In this document: positions 31,927 to 42,788 of the stretch, one piece after another
Numbering within the stretch: position 1 is the stretch's first letter
How the letters are laid out: each line of letters starts with the position of its first letter
From: Thereva unica
Taxonomy: Eukaryota; Arthropoda; Insecta; Diptera; Therevidae
Direction: 5' to 3'
Assembly: GCA_949987705.1 (NCBI GenBank)
Contig: OX465281.1
Location: 189,273,112-189,337,111, forward strand
DNA length: 64,000 nucleotides
Notes under the pieces: model-generated
Databases searched by the model: none
What the model was told of the DNA's origin: nothing
What the model saw: the letters and a program-made list of their open reading frames with translations, nothing else
Made by a program: the position numbers and the translations under genes

Positions 31927-32723
31927 CAAAGTATCAGTTTCTAAAGTACTTAAAACAAGACGAAAACATTTTGATAGAGCTCCTTTGCCGCCCATCGGCC
32001 GGGCCTATCGATTGTAGTTTATGTGATAGATTTTATGCGGCCGGACGCAAGCAAGAAGAATCTTTCTGCTTGGGTCCACTTAAAAATGGTCGCTCTTGTT
32101 TTAGTTTTTAAGAGTAGCCGTTAAAAGCATTTCAAAAGTATTTTTCTAATTAACTAACTTAAGACGAGTTAAAGACCTTTTTTTATTTAATTTTTTGCCG
32201 TTTAAAGGCACTTTCTTGGGCTATTCTCCGAGTTAAAGGAAAAAATCTTCGATGTTCATAGATAGATAGTTACGACACTTGTAGAGGTTAGCTTCACTTG
32301 ACCAAATTCCATCACTATTTAAAAAAGGGAAAAACAAAACCTTACAAATTTAATTGTTCAAAACAGTTTATAAGTTCAGGATTATTCGAATCTTATAACA
32401 AAAAAATTAAACAAAACAAAAACTCCAACAGAATTTCTCTTCTTTGTAGAAGAATTAAGCAATCTTTTTACTTAAAATTGTTTAGTTTAACAATTGTCAT
32501 ATAGATTTTATTTATTTTTTACATTTCTTCTTGACTTTATTGTTCAACGTGTATTTTTACAATATGTATAAATTGTAAGGTCAATGGATTCTTAATATTT
32601 TTATTTAGTTTTTACAAAACTTTTTTTGTATGTATATACATAGTAAGATATTTTACTAAAACAAAACAATGTCCTTAAGGTGTGTTTATCTTAACTCCAA
32701 ATGAAAACTGCATATTAAATAAA
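31927..32723 (+). other. Probable tetraspanin 3' UTR
   Basis: No other gene starts here and the sequence is AT-rich. The first clear AATAAA after the stop codon is at 32718-32723. This is a candidate poly-A signal and gives a UTR of about 800 bases. The true cleavage site cannot be seen. Confidence 0.4.
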
Positions 32724-33290
32724 ACTCTTAAATATAAACAACTAAAGGTCTAACACTTATTGATTTCCTAGGCCCCCTTTGTATTTTTGTTCGAGATTTA
32801 TTTTCAGGATCTTCGGAGGACGTCTAGACAGCCTGTTGGGGTAACATCTAGCAGTGGTCATGCAAGATTTGATTACCAGTGAATTGGAAAACTTCGCGAA
32901 GGGTCCGTCGATTTGCTATTGTCCTAGTTTGTACGCTGCATCATCTGAGCGAAATTTTAAGGGTGGAAGCAATTTAAATGGCGCCAGGAATTGGATATAC
33001 ATACTTCCACGTTAATTTATATCTCGAAATTCAGATATTTGTTGCTATGATACGAAATAAAAACAAAATTTTTAAGTTGGTTGTTTGTGCTTTGATAATA
33101 AAGCCTCTCACAACGAACATACTATAGAACTTATCAGAGACGATATGGGTAATAGTATTTATAAATAATTTTTCGCATCCCATAATTATTTATGAGGGGG
33201 CGGTTTAAATATACAAATCACCAACAAAAAAACATAACAAGTTTTTTTGGAAAACAAAGTTTGAGGAAAATAATGTTATGGAATTTGTTA
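32724..33290. other. Intergenic DNA, nothing recognised
   Basis: AT-rich, with no element ends noticed. Confidence 0.4.
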
Positions 33291-33299
33291 CATACTGGC

Positions 33300-34430
33300 A
33301 CGAGGAAGAAGATCGAAATCATAGAGGCCAAGGGCAACGAACTGAATGACTGGTTCGACCAAAATAGAATTCAGCGGATAGTTCATCATCATCCTATCCA
33401 GCGGAATGACGGACAGCGCTGAATAACCGTGACGTGGAACTGGTAGATAAATTCTGCTACCTCGGTAGTATTATTACTGGCCAAAGAGGCCCTTGACTGG
33501 AATCCGTAAGGAACCCGGCGAGTCGGAAGATCTAGAGCAACGTGGAGGAAAACCCTATTAGCAGAGGCCACAACAAATTGGAGATCCTGGTATTCTTTTC
33601 AACTTGGCCCTAGAATGGGTGATAAGAAACACGTCAGTACAGAGAAGTGCGACCATAGCAATGCGTCTGTACAACTACTTGGATATGTCGAATTAAGAGA
33701 GGCGGCCAAGACCATAGGGCTGAACATCAACGAAGAGAAAACAAAGGTGATGCAACAATCCAGAGCTGGAAGGTTTAGACTGGGAAGAAATATAACCCTC
33801 GACGAAGACGATCTAGAAGTAGTCGATAAAACAGTCTACCTTGGGTCTACAATTACAAAAGGAAACGATGAAAAGAAAGAAATAGCTAGACGAATATTAC
33901 TGGCTAATAGAGCTTTTATGCCCAAAACAAATCCTGCAGTCAAGATTTGTGCACAGAAAAACGAAACTTTCACTCTACAAAACAGTAATACGGCCAGTAC
34001 TGTGCTATGGCAGCGAGACTTGGACTATGACCCAGGACATGGAGGAATGAGTCAACAGGTTTGAGAGGAAAGTTCTCAGATGCATAATAGGCCCAACGAG
34101 AGCGGATAGAATATGGCGAAACAGATACAACAACGAATTGTATGAAATTTTTGAGGACCCAAAACTCTCAACGTTTATAAAAATCAACAGACTAAGACTA
34201 GCCGGCCACGTAATTAGGATGGACGACAACCGTATTTCAAAATGGCTTATGGTGGCCGAAATTCCAGGAAATAGACCAGTAGGTAGACCCAAGAGGAGAT
34301 GGATGGACTCTGTGACGGCTGACGCAGAGACAATGCTCAACATTCGGAACTAGAGAACTGCTGCAAGGAACCGTGAAACTTGGAGAAATGTCCTAGAGGA
34401 GGCCAAGGCTCGTTTTGGACTGTAGCGCCA
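33300..34430 (+). mobile_element. Composite of EN-RT LINE remnants
   Basis: A piece of endonuclease (NELNDWFDQNRIQ, about 33330-33380) is like the one in the LINE at 45.3-46.4 kb. A thumb VELVDKFCYLGSIITGQ (33430-33480) and a tail like 26.8 kb follow. From 33615 a different EN-RT LINE has GLNINEEKTKVMQQSR, VDKTVYLGSTITKGND and, from 34138, LYEIFEDPKLSTFIKINRLRLAGHVIRMDD with a C-terminus rich in R and K. The last part resembles 58.6-59.2 kb. All frames are broken, so this is a junk composite of at least two or three insertions. Confidence 0.7.
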
Positions 34431-34639
34431 TTGTATGGATGGTCAGAGTATGTATGTATATACATCCAAGCGGTTCTTTTTTGGTTTCACCCTTGCTATA
34501 CTATAGGATTGGTCTACCAGTTCTGAATACAAACGAGACAAACTGTTAATAATAGAGTAAACCCTTCTAACACAGAAGAGGCACTTCTCAGCTGGGCCAA
34601 GAAAAATTAACAATTAAAAGTTGAAGATTATAACATTAA

Positions 34640-35935
34640 AGGCATCCAAATTAATATGTAACCCACCAAACAACAGAAAAAGTAAACGGTAGCGTGAGAT
34701 TAAAAAGACTCCTTCTAAGGACATCTTTACTAATGCTCACGCTAAAAACATTAATGAACATGCGATTGACAGGTTCAAATCTGCCGTAATTCGTGTTAGA
34801 GAAGTTGATTTGAGGTGGTCCTCTCAGATTATAACGACTCTCTCTAAACGACGCACGGTGACTTAGAAAACCTGAGTCAACCTTTCCATTGAGGAGCTGA
34901 TGAACAAATACAACATCGGCCAACTCACGATGCTCGTGAAGAGAGCTTAAGTTGAGTAACTTAAGCCAAGATTCATATGATGGAATAACTAATGGGTTTT
35001 CCCAAGGAAGATAATTTAGTGCGAATCGATCGTACCTTCGTTGAATCGATAGTTCTAACATGAGAATTGGGACGCATATTCGAGTAATGGAAATGTATAG
35101 GTGTTTAGTAATCAAGGGGTTGTTAAATTCTTTGGACCACCTTTTAATAAAACCCAGGACTAAACTACCTCTGGAAGAAATAGAGGTTGTGAGTGGAAAA
35201 TTCCAGCGTACTATCATTAGCATGGGGAATAACCTCGTTAGAAAAGGCGTAATTAAAAATTATAGGACTACGTCTCATACTAAAAGCCATGATTTCAAAT
35301 TTACTAACACTAAGAACCAGGTTGTTGTTAGCACACCAAGAGTAAGAGGTATCAAGGTCAACTTGCAAAAGTCAGTGTCTTAGCAAAGGAACAATGTCAT
35401 CAATTGATAGGATAAAGAGAAGAGGGCCAAGAAGACTTCCTTGAGGGACACGGGATGACATTTCAATGATTACTGATTTGGATCCATAAAAAAGAACTTG
35501 GTAGGTCCTGTCAGCTAAGTAAGACTGGAACAATACTAGAAGGACATTCTTAATTTGAGAATTATAAAGGAATGGGAGAGCTTGTAAAATACCTTACTAA
35601 AATCAGTGTAAACAAAATCAGTTTGACAACCGAAAACGAAGTCCTCGGCAGCATGAGAAGTAAACTGTGAGTTAACTGCGTTTAGGGGGAAGTTTTAGTC
35701 GTGATGCAACAGCCATGCAAATGTCATGTGAGTAATTCGACTCCCAGAATAATCTTGATTGATTCAAAAAGTTTCGGTATAACAGACAACTTCGCAACTG
35801 GTCTATAATACGACATTTCGTTCTTGATACCACTTTTATGAATAGGAATTATGAACGAATTCTTCCAAAGAGTAGGAAAGTACCCTTTATCCAGGGATTT
35901 TTGAAAAAGGGTTTTCAGTGGAGGCTGGGGAACAG
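34640..35935 (-). mobile_element. Jockey/CR1-type LINE, 3' part
   Basis: On the minus strand the pieces are TLFQKSLDKGYFPTLWKNSF (35920-35860), VYTDFSKVFYKLSH (motif A), SSRVPQGSLLGPLLFILSID (motif B, about 35450-35400), thumb YSWCANNNLVLSVSKFE, and the C-terminal frame 34651-35223 with SLVLGFIKRWSKEF, LPSYES-like IPSYESWLKLLNL and FVHQLLNGKVDS. The YADD segment is deleted between 35400 and 35380. The 5' continuation lies beyond a MITE at 36272-36420. Confidence 0.75.
34651..35223 (-). pseudogene. LINE RT thumb and C-terminal domain
   Basis: The uninterrupted frame runs about 190 codons with RGSLVLGFIKRWSKEFNNPL, LELSIQRRYDRFALNYLPW, YESWLKLLNLSSLHEHREL and VFVHQLLNGKVDSG. This layout is typical of CR1/jockey C-termini. 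Catalytic motifs are absent from this part. Confidence 0.75.
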
Positions 35936-36271
35936 GGTCTGTACTCCCGAAGACTAGACGATGGGGAAACGAAACGAAATAACGAGACGAGACGAAAATA
36001 TATTTTCTACTCCTGGAGACGATAATCTTGCGTTTGTAAATTTTGACCTATTATGCAAAACAAATTAAACCTATCAAAATAATTAACAATCCCAACTTAC
36101 AATTTAACCTCAAAACCGACCACGCACAACAAGCACTAATGTCTAAACGAAGACGATTACAAATGCGTCATCGTTTGTTTAGAAGAAAACGAGACGATAT
36201 CGTCGTCCAAGGTAGCATTTTGACAAAACGGTTTCGTTTTCGTTTCGTTTTGACTTCGGGAGTACAGGCCC
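35936..36271. mobile_element. MITE inside a LINE RT gene
   Basis: The TIR AGGGTCTGTACTCCCGAAG at 35935-35953 pairs with CTTCGGGAGTACAGGCCCT at 36253-36271 (two mismatches). The minus-strand LINE frame reads HVHELPFDFTSGSDGIPPTARK on one side and TLFQKSLDKGYF on the other, so the element split a coding RT. The interior repeats ACGAAACGA and CGAGACGA strings in both orientations. No target duplication could be fixed. Confidence 0.75.
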
Positions 36272-36420
36272 TTGTCTTACGGGCAGTAGGAGGAATACCG
36301 TCGGAGCCAGAAGTGAAGTCGAATGGGAGTTCGTGGACATGTTTCACGATATCAGCACTGGTAATTGGGTAATTGAGAGAGGTAAAATATGAGCTTCACG
36401 GTTAGGAACTATGTGACGAA
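36272..36420 (-). mobile_element. LINE RT 5' segment beyond the MITE
   Basis: The minus strand encodes SADIVKHVHELPFDFTSGSDGIPPTARKT. This is the conserved stretch just before RT where LINEs have 'G-x-D-G-I-P'. It is the upstream part of the element at 34640-35935. Confidence 0.7.
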
Positions 36421-36429
36421 AATTATTGT

Positions 36430-37555
36430 TATTAGGCTGAAATGATGCATGATGCAAACATATTGCCAATCACAGGCGACTCACAGCTAGACCAGTTCGT
36501 GTGCTGCATAGTGTTAGGCTAGTTATCAACTTTTTTCTTAGATTTTTGAAGTAAAACTTCTTTAGGGACGTTTGCTTAAAAAAATTTACATGAGAGTGAA
36601 TCAATTTCATTCGTGTAACGCTCTCACACATGAAAAATCGTCAGAACTTTCGTATAACGATGGGAAAGGGTACGAGAGACGAAGAAACTCGGGGCTGTGT
36701 ATGCAACAGCAAAAATACACTCTGCCTTACTGCATAAATTTTCTGGCATGTTAGCTACGTTGTCGCCCAGACTTTGCTTTATCTCATTATAGGAATACAA
36801 ATTCACCATTATGTTGAGGTGAATTATTTGAGATTTTTCTTGTGGTTTGGTCACTGTGGATCTGCAAGTGGATCTGCTTTTTGGCGTGACCAAACATGTA
36901 ACACTGCCGGGAAGTTAGAATACCAAAAGGGAGTGGTGAATTAAATGTGTGAGGTGCTCTTGTTTTAAATTGGCACCCACTTCCCCTTTGGTGAGATGTG
37001 CTGCACCTTTCCCCTTTTTAAATTACAATTTTTTTAACTTGCAACAAATCGACGTATCGTTTATGTCAAAACATTACACTGTTGTGAAAATCGTTCCTGT
37101 TGTTTTTGGGTCGCTGATTTTGAAAATCGGGGTCCCACAGTCTTAAAACATGCATATCTCCTTTAAATATGCTTAAAAACTCCCTTTTTTTAAGGATTTC
37201 GTGATAATTTTAATTATAATCAAAAACAATCCATTAAAATACATTTTTTGCAATATTTATATTCAAAAGTGGTTGATTTATAACAAAGCAAATTTTATGA
37301 TAAGGGATAATAGTAAAGGGCTAAAACTATCCCTGCATCGACTGAAAATATAAAGGTTTGTAAAAAATGTTTTTTCAACTTTATGTTTCAAATTTGGTTT
37401 AATCAGCTAAAATAAATTATTTTCAACTACGCCTAGATAAAAGAAGAATTTGAAAAAGCTTGATTGTTTTTTGCATTTCTTTTTGCTCCCTTTAAAATTA
37501 ATTAGCTCTCTAAAAGATTATATGGGACGAAGAAATCAGGTAATTGGCTAGGTGG
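36430..37555. other. Intergenic DNA, nothing recognised
   Basis: AT-rich. The short frames have no motifs and no TIR pair was found. Confidence 0.4.
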
Positions 37556-37559
37556 CTAT

Positions 37560-38200
37560 AAAGGGTGCCAATACCATACTCAAGTAGATTGGCTCTCGTT
37601 TGCGTAGATAAAGCGACTCGCGCAGGTAAAGCTTCATTGGATGTGGTTGGCGGACTGCTTGGTAAAACAATACTTGGGTTTGGAATAGTCTATGCCGATG
37701 CGGATGCAATTATTAATGATCATGAATGTAGCGGGAGCGGAGCATGCATACAGCTGGTGACATATCCAAGCGTACATGCGTTCAATTCGTTGATAAATAA
37801 TATAGAAGTGTGTATTCAAATGCGACCTGACGGAATGTTCCATGAATGGAATGCATGCCACGCAAAGGTCGGACTACTTTTAACTTTTTCTGTAATGCCG
37901 CATTCGAAATAGCACACACAAGTATCCACAACAAACACATGCACCTTGCATGCACTCGTTACTTAGATTTTCGGGCTATGTGTGAAAGTCGGGACGGAAA
38001 AAACCATGCAATTTTATGAACCTCTGAATGTAATGCATGTACGCTTGCATATGTCAGCAGCTTACTTCCATGAGGCGAATGTTTAGATTTTCGTGCCTGT
38101 GGCGGTAGTATCCATGCCTGTGGCGGAAGCGTGCATACCCGTGTGGGATGCGCACTTATATGCTATACGTACTAGGTGCACCGCGTGTATGCTTTTAAGA
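37560..38200. repeat. Region rich in GCATGC-type palindromic strings
   Basis: GCATGCA, TGCATGC, CATGCATT and ATGCATGT occur many times in about 640 bases, together with GCGTGCAT. The style resembles the motif-saturated MITE bodies elsewhere in the window. No clear TIR pair was found. The 115-codon frame at 37565-37912 (+) has no recognised motif. Confidence 0.4.
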
Positions 38201-38462
38201 AAATTAGCCAATAAAAATTATTTTTACTCGGTTACTTTTAGGTTTTAATGTAAATAGGAATTCATAAATATTGATATTTTCAAATAGTATTTGTATCAAA
38301 TCCGTCAGTAGATTCGTCAGTATTCTTCCTGCATCTGTCGTTGGCCTGAATTTTCTCAAGTGTACTATAGATCCGACAGACTTTCCACTATATCTATTGC
38401 ATATTACTAGCCGTTGGGCACAAAAGTTTTACTTCTAAAGTGTGGTCTTAAGCACACTCATA

Positions 38463-39540
38463 TATTTTTTTTATGTGGGAAAACCAAGCTTAGGTATCAC
38501 CCTTTGTACTACCAGTCTGTCATGTCGTTCAGGTCATGGTTCAGTGTCTAGTAGCAAGCTTGGTTTGAAAGATAGAAGAGAAAATGATAGGACTAGGGGG
38601 GTCTGGGGGGTGTTGGAGCAGGTGGCGATGAACCTTACGTTTGAACTCTTGGGTGTTGTACGAGTTCGGGAAAACTGACTGTGGAACATTATTCCACAGT
38701 CGAGTTGTTCTATTCATAAACGATCTTCTAGAACATATTGTTCGCGAAAGGGGGGCTGTAGGGTATGGAGGTGAGCCGAGGGGGCCGAGTCTTGTGTTGC
38801 GGGAAAAATATTGCCGTGCAGGCAGAAGGTCCTGAATTTCAGTGGAACAGTCGCTGTGGTAATAGCGATAAAGCATGGAGAGCGCTGCTACATTCCTACG
38901 GTGGCTCAGAGAGTCGATGGAGATGCAAGGGCTGTCATCTCCGATGATTCGGATGCCGCAGCTTTGCACTTTGTCAAATTTAAAGAAGTTCCTAGGATCA
39001 GTAAACACTTTATAACTCATGCTTCTAAGATATTCCCAAAAGAGAGTGAACGAAATCTGTTATAGCAATTGATAAATGAATTGCGATTCGGAGAGTCCTT
39101 TTTCTTTAAATGGGTTTTCCAGAGTCTATTCTTCTGATTTTTCAACTGCTTAGGTTCATTATTGAACCAAGATGGAGATGAACTGGGCTCATAAGGTACG
39201 CAAGAAACGAGCGCTTCGTATAAGACCGTGCCACATCGTCATCCAATTCATTTGCGAAAAGTAAGGTGGTGAAATCAACCATGGCAAGAAGGCAGCACAC
39301 TAAAATTAGCCTTTTTAAAGTGGAAGGAATGGGTTACCACCTTCGGACAAGGAGTATTCTCCGAGTTGAAGCAATAATTGAGCAGGAGAGGAGGATGGTA
39401 ATTGTCAACAAACGTCATGACTATTGGACTGGGTTCAACAATTATGTTGACTGAGTCAGTAAAGAATATAAAATCCAACTGCCTCCCTAATATATTAGTC
39501 ACCCCGCTCATTTGATTCAAGCCGAATGAGAAGACTCCCT
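38463..39540 (-). mobile_element. LINE copy lacking its RT domain
   Basis: On the minus strand from 39520: endonuclease end (GVTNILGRQLDFIFFTDSV, VDNYHPPLLLN), linker (SPSWFNNEPKQLKNQKNRLW, then KKDSPNRNSF), then DPRNFFKFDK. This joins directly to the C-terminal VQSCGIRIIGDD, RNVAALSMLYRYYH and RTTRLWNNVPQSVFP. The whole RT, several hundred codons, is missing. The 3' end has an A tail (T at 38463-38470). A related 3' end lies at 13840-14120. Confidence 0.8.
38541..39020 (-). pseudogene. LINE linker fused to C-terminal domain
   Basis: The frame of about 160 codons opens YKVFTDPRNFFKFDK (end of the EN-RT linker) and runs straight into VQSCGIRIIGDDSPC and SFMNRTTRLWNNVPQ. The join is in frame. 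It cannot make RT, so any movement would need another element's enzyme. Confidence 0.75.
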
Positions 39541-39554
39541 TGCACAGCAGTTAA

Positions 39555-40030
39555 TTGAAGGTCGGTTTTGAAGCCACTTTAGGCTTCATTATGGGTGCGT
39601 CGGACTTTTTTGGGGAAAACTTTTCAGCAGGCTTTCCAGACCGTGTAGTTGGAGCCTCGCCCTTTTCGCAGCGGCATTTTTACCCCTCTTCTTAATAGCA
39701 AGAATGGTTTTCCTCTCTTCCTGGGGGGCCACGCAAATCCTGGCAGCATCTTCACGGAAGTAGCCAGCGTTCAAAAGCCGCTTAAAACGCTTGCGAGTTG
39801 CGCCACTCCGGTTTTTAGAAGGAGCTTTCGCTTTTTCGGGTCGCCCTCCGATGAGGCAGAAGGTGAACGCGGTTCCGTAGGTGGGCCTCTAAGGATATCT
39901 TCTTCCATTGAAGGAGTGATCTCCGCGTCATCTATGGCGGTTCGTGGACTCAGACTGCCCTCAGAGGGATCCCGAAAATTACCCTTCACTGGGGCCATGA
40001 TTGGCACCCTGCTTGGTGGGAACTACAGAA
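39555..40030 (-). mobile_element. LINE ORF1-like fragment
   Basis: Two minus-strand frames give DPKKRKLLLKTGVAQL and, after a shift, LLNAGYFREDAARICVAPQEERKT and KKRGKNAAAKRARLQLHG. The 'K-R-x-L-L-x-x-G-x-x-x-x-x-A-x-x-I' block resembles the basic start of ORF1 in fly LINEs (I/LOA-like). No CCHC knuckles were seen. The relation to neighbouring LINEs is unknown. Confidence 0.45.
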
Positions 40031-40044
40031 GTCAACGAAAAACG

Positions 40045-40190
40045 TGCCATTGTTATTAGTAACTAGGCTTAGACCTTGATTGTGTGTTCTAGACCGGTGT
40101 TACTGTGGTCGATCTATGCGATTCAAAACAATGATGTCTCCACTCAGAGAGCGAAAAACCTCATTCAGTCGCATATAAAACTCGTCTTTG
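40045..40190 (-). mobile_element. LINE endonuclease fragment
   Basis: It matches 30965-31130 over about 140 bases in the same orientation, including GGCTTAGACCTTGATT, GATGTCTCCA and AGCGAAAAACCTCATTCAGT. It is a second, shorter copy of that LINE family's endonuclease. Confidence 0.7.
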
Positions 40191-40200
40191 ACGACATTTA

Positions 40201-40640
40201 CCTAGTTTATAGCAGAAAAATTAAATCGATTTAACTCAAAGTTACATCCAAATTTCGAATTAGCGTATAAGCGGGTATTAAATACATTCTTATAACTATA
40301 GGCCGTATCAGATCAAATTTTTGATCAGCGACAGCAGCAGCGGAAGAGGCAGCATGCTGCTTCTTGTATCAGATTCGTTGTAGCAGCAGCAGGCAGCAAA
40401 CGCTTTTTCGTTTTAAATAAAAAACTGAAATGTCAAAAAAGCTGGCTTGATGGGCAGCAAAATTAGGATTAGGAATGAAAATGCAGCGGCAGCATTCAGT
40501 GCTGCTTCTGTGGTCATGTGACCCGCTTTGACCAATAGAAACAGTTTGCTGCTGATACTTTTGTTGCGCTGCTTTGGATCTGATACAGCCTTATGGCTTA
40601 AGCCGAAATATTTCGAATTAGCGGAGTAGCTATAACTAGG
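40201..40640. mobile_element. TA-flanked outer MITE, copy A
   Basis: The ends CCTAGTTTATAGC and GCTATAACTAGG are inverted, and TA flanks both (40199-40200, 40641-40642). The left part, TTAAATCGATTTAACTCAAA..., is nearly the same as 59722-59816. The right part, GGCTTAAGCCGAAA..., matches 60232-60345 with a deletion of about 70 bases. A different MITE (40300-40591) is inserted at the TAT before GGCTTAAG. TA duplication fits Tc1/mariner-type MITEs. Confidence 0.8.
40300..40591. mobile_element. Inner MITE A (GCAGCAG-rich), 3-bp TAT duplication
   Basis: The TIR AGGCCGTATCAGATC pairs with GATCTGATACAGCCT (one mismatch). TAT is duplicated at 40297-40299 and 40592-40594. The 292-bp body is filled with GCAGCAG, GCAGCGG and their complements. 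No coding sequence was seen. Confidence 0.8.
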
Positions 40641-40642
40641 TA

Positions 40643-41030
40643 ATTGTCTGCGTCTTCGGTTGGAACGTACCCTTGATTATGTACCGGTTCATATCGTTCT
40701 CGACTTCATCCAGCTGTCCGTCAAAAAGCAGTGTTATTACATTCCACGTTCCGTCATCATGTTGTCCATCCGGTTCCGAGGCATTGTTAGTAGATTCGTA
40801 GCAATGGTGTTTTTATGGGAACGGGTTGTTAACCCCATAATATTCTTTTGAGGAAGTACGCCGAGGTATCGCGGGTAGATGCGTTAGAACTTGCTAACGA
40901 CGCTGCTAAGTGTTCGTCTGCAGAGACTCTTCTCAGGTTTTGGTAAAAGCGACAAATCGGGTGCCACCACCTTCCCAGGTCTTTGTTATCCGTTCTGCTC
41001 TTAGGGGGTTCGGGGGCTCATTGATTCTAT
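40643..41030. other. Intergenic DNA, nothing recognised
   Basis: No element ends or motif-bearing frames were noticed. Confidence 0.35.
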
Positions 41031-41170
41031 ATTAATAAAAGAAAGTGTCTGTCAGCCTGTGTGTCTGCTTGTGCGTACCGTTGGGGCCAAACTAGAAGAT
41101 ATAGAAATCTGATTTTTTTTTATAGATGCATGGATACCCCAACAGGTGGAAGAAAGTTTCCGTTTTTCGA
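41031..41170 (+). mobile_element. Helitron-like 5' end
   Basis: TCTATATTAATAAAAGAAAG followed by TGTCTGTCAGCCTGTGTG resembles the start at 62822 (TCTATATATATAAAAGTGAA then TGTTTGTCTGTGTG). Insect Helitrons often begin this way. The rest of the element is not recognised. Confidence 0.4.
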
Positions 41171-41379
41171 CATTTTAATTAGTTTTTTTTAGTAGTACGA
41201 TTTTTGACAATTTTCTGTGTTCTACACCTCTTGCTCTTGATTTTGACCAACTTTCATGTTACCGAACAACCCCAAATTTTTACCATATGCATGCATATAT
41301 GTAGTCCGCGTGACAATGCAATATGACATTGTTTTAAAAGATTCAGGATCTCGGCCGAATTTCGCAATTACGTTTCCCG

Positions 41380-41640
41380 ATCTCTGACATGGTTATCAAA
41401 TGAAAGGGTATTAGGAGTAGAATACAATTAGCTGTGTGGCATGATTCCAAATTCAAAATGGCGGCCAACGCTAATACATAACAGAGTAAAAACTAGAAAA
41501 CATAACCTATCAACTTGAAATTTTACACATTTTCATAGTTTGAGTGACATTGCAGTCAGATTATTTTGTAAAAAAATCAAGATGGCGATTCCAAGATGAC
41601 GGCCGCATTTTGCAATTATTTTCTCTGACCCATGTCATAG
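41380..41640 (-). repeat. Dispersed 'GATACCCATGTC' repeat, reverse units
   Basis: GACATGGTTATCAAATGAAA (41387-41406) is the reverse of the motif at 28585. It is followed by AAATTCAAAATGGCGGCCAA and AAAAAAATCAAGATGGCG, the family's inner blocks in reverse order. The 3' part carries CCCATGTCATAGG. Confidence 0.7.
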
Positions 41641-41645
41641 GTACT

Positions 41646-42030
41646 AAATATAAAAAAATATTTTAAAAACCGACTTCAGAAAAAAACCCGCGATGCACAA
41701 AAAAGGATGAAATAATTGTTTGTAATTCTTAACAACATCAATCCAATAAAAATGGATCTAGAAAGAAGAATCACTTTTGAAGACGGTGCTAACACATGTG
41801 GGTGATATATTAAGGGCATAAGCCTAACAAAGAAATGTAAACAATTGCCGAAGCAAGAGTTAGTGCAATCAAAGTCAACTACCACCTGGCACCGTCTTCA
41901 AAAGTGATTCTTCTTTCTAGATCCATTCTTATTGGATTGATGTTGTTAAGAATTACAAACAATTATTTCATCCTTTTTTGTGCATCGCGGGTTTTTTTCT
42001 GAAGTCGGTTTTTAAAATATTTTTTTATTT
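41646..42030. repeat. Near-perfect long hairpin (arms about 140 bp)
   Basis: The left arm, about 41653-41795, contains AAAAACCGACTTCAG, GCGATGCACAAAAAAGG and AGAAGAATCACTTTTGAAGA. It is repeated inverted at about 41893-42029, with only one clear mismatch (AAAAATGG against the complement of CCATTCTT). The loop is about 95 bases. The near identity indicates a recent palindrome, a young MITE or a hairpin-RNA source. Confidence 0.9.
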
Positions 42031-42109
42031 CGTGCTTTTTAGTCCATTCATTTTTTAATATTGCCTGACATTGCAAGGAGCCTACGTTTTTACGACGCCA
42101 CATAGCGAA

Positions 42110-42310
42110 GTGTATTCTACTTGTCACACCTTTTCATTTGATACCCATGTCTGGGGTCGGGGAGCGCAATTGCAAAATTTGATTGCAGATTGTATTGTCA
42201 TGCGAACTATACGTATGTGCAAAATTTGCAGTTGATCGGTTAAATGGAACTGGGTCAAAATCAAGTTGCAAGATTTGTTTACACTATACACACATACAGA
42301 TCAAGATAAC
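42110..42310 (+). repeat. Dispersed 'GATACCCATGTC' repeat unit
   Basis: CATTTGATACCCATGTCTGG is at 42135-42154. It is followed by TTGCAAAATTTGATTGC, ATTGTCATGCGAACTATACG, GCAAAATTTGCAGTTGATCG and AACTGGGTCAAAATCAAG. This is one full unit of the family, on the + strand. Confidence 0.75.
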
Positions 42311-42596
42311 ATAATGCATATAAAAAGTTAAGTTGCCATTGATATCGGGGAAATTAAATGTAAACAATAAACTTCTTTGATTCTTCATCCACGTCATGGT
42401 ATATTTATTTATTCGATATAAACAATAGTTTTTTGAGCTGCAAATTTCGCCATAATTTCGTTCTTATCGGCTTTTGTTCTGGAAGCAAATTTACAGACGC
42501 ATTCACGTCGAAAACTTGTTTAATATGGAACAAAATTCCCCGAACGAAATTAAAAAATAATTATTTTGTCGATATATAGAAAAAAAAAGCACCGCG

Positions 42597-42665
42597 AGCC
42601 CTTGGGATCGAACTCGCACCCCACAGACAAGAATACTTGTCTCTAGCCCTTTGCGCTATGTCAAG
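42597..42665 (-). other. tRNA-like sequence (second of a doublet)
   Basis: The minus strand has an A-box-like TGACATAGCGCAAAGGGCTAG, a B box GAGTTCGATCCC, and then an oligo-T run (a Pol III stop) after CGCGGTGC. The anticodon arm is a perfect short hairpin with too small a loop, so it is not a working tRNA. It is probably a SINE or a tRNA pseudogene. Confidence 0.5.
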
Positions 42666-42737
42666 TACTATCGGCCGCTGACCAATATGTTAATAAATCA
42701 TTTCAGAAAAAAGAAAGAGAGAAAAAGAAAAAAACCG

Positions 42738-42788
42738 GCTGCCCCGACCGGAATCGAACCTGCAACGCTGAATCGAGGATCCGACGCT
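42738..42788 (-). other. tRNA-like sequence, 3' half (split by a LINE)
   Basis: On the minus strand this gives the second half: GGATCCTCGATTCAGCG, then B box GGTTCGATTCC and GGTCGGGGCAGCC, followed by an oligo-T run. The first half, with an A-box-like GGCGAAGTGGATAGAGCG, lies at 48399-48450. They meet across the 14-bp GAGGATCCGACGCT duplicated by the LINE. Confidence 0.65.
42775..42788. repeat. 14-bp target-site duplication, left copy
   Basis: GAGGATCCGACGCT is identical to 48399-48412. It flanks the LINE at 42789-48398. Confidence 0.92.

Noticed and set aside
37565..37912. 115-codon frame as a small protein gene
   Set aside because: It overlaps the GCATGC-rich block and has no recognisable domain. 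The frame probably reflects composition.
42597..42665. tRNA gene
   Set aside because: The anticodon hairpin loop is too small and the stems do not form a cloverleaf. It was kept as tRNA-like only.
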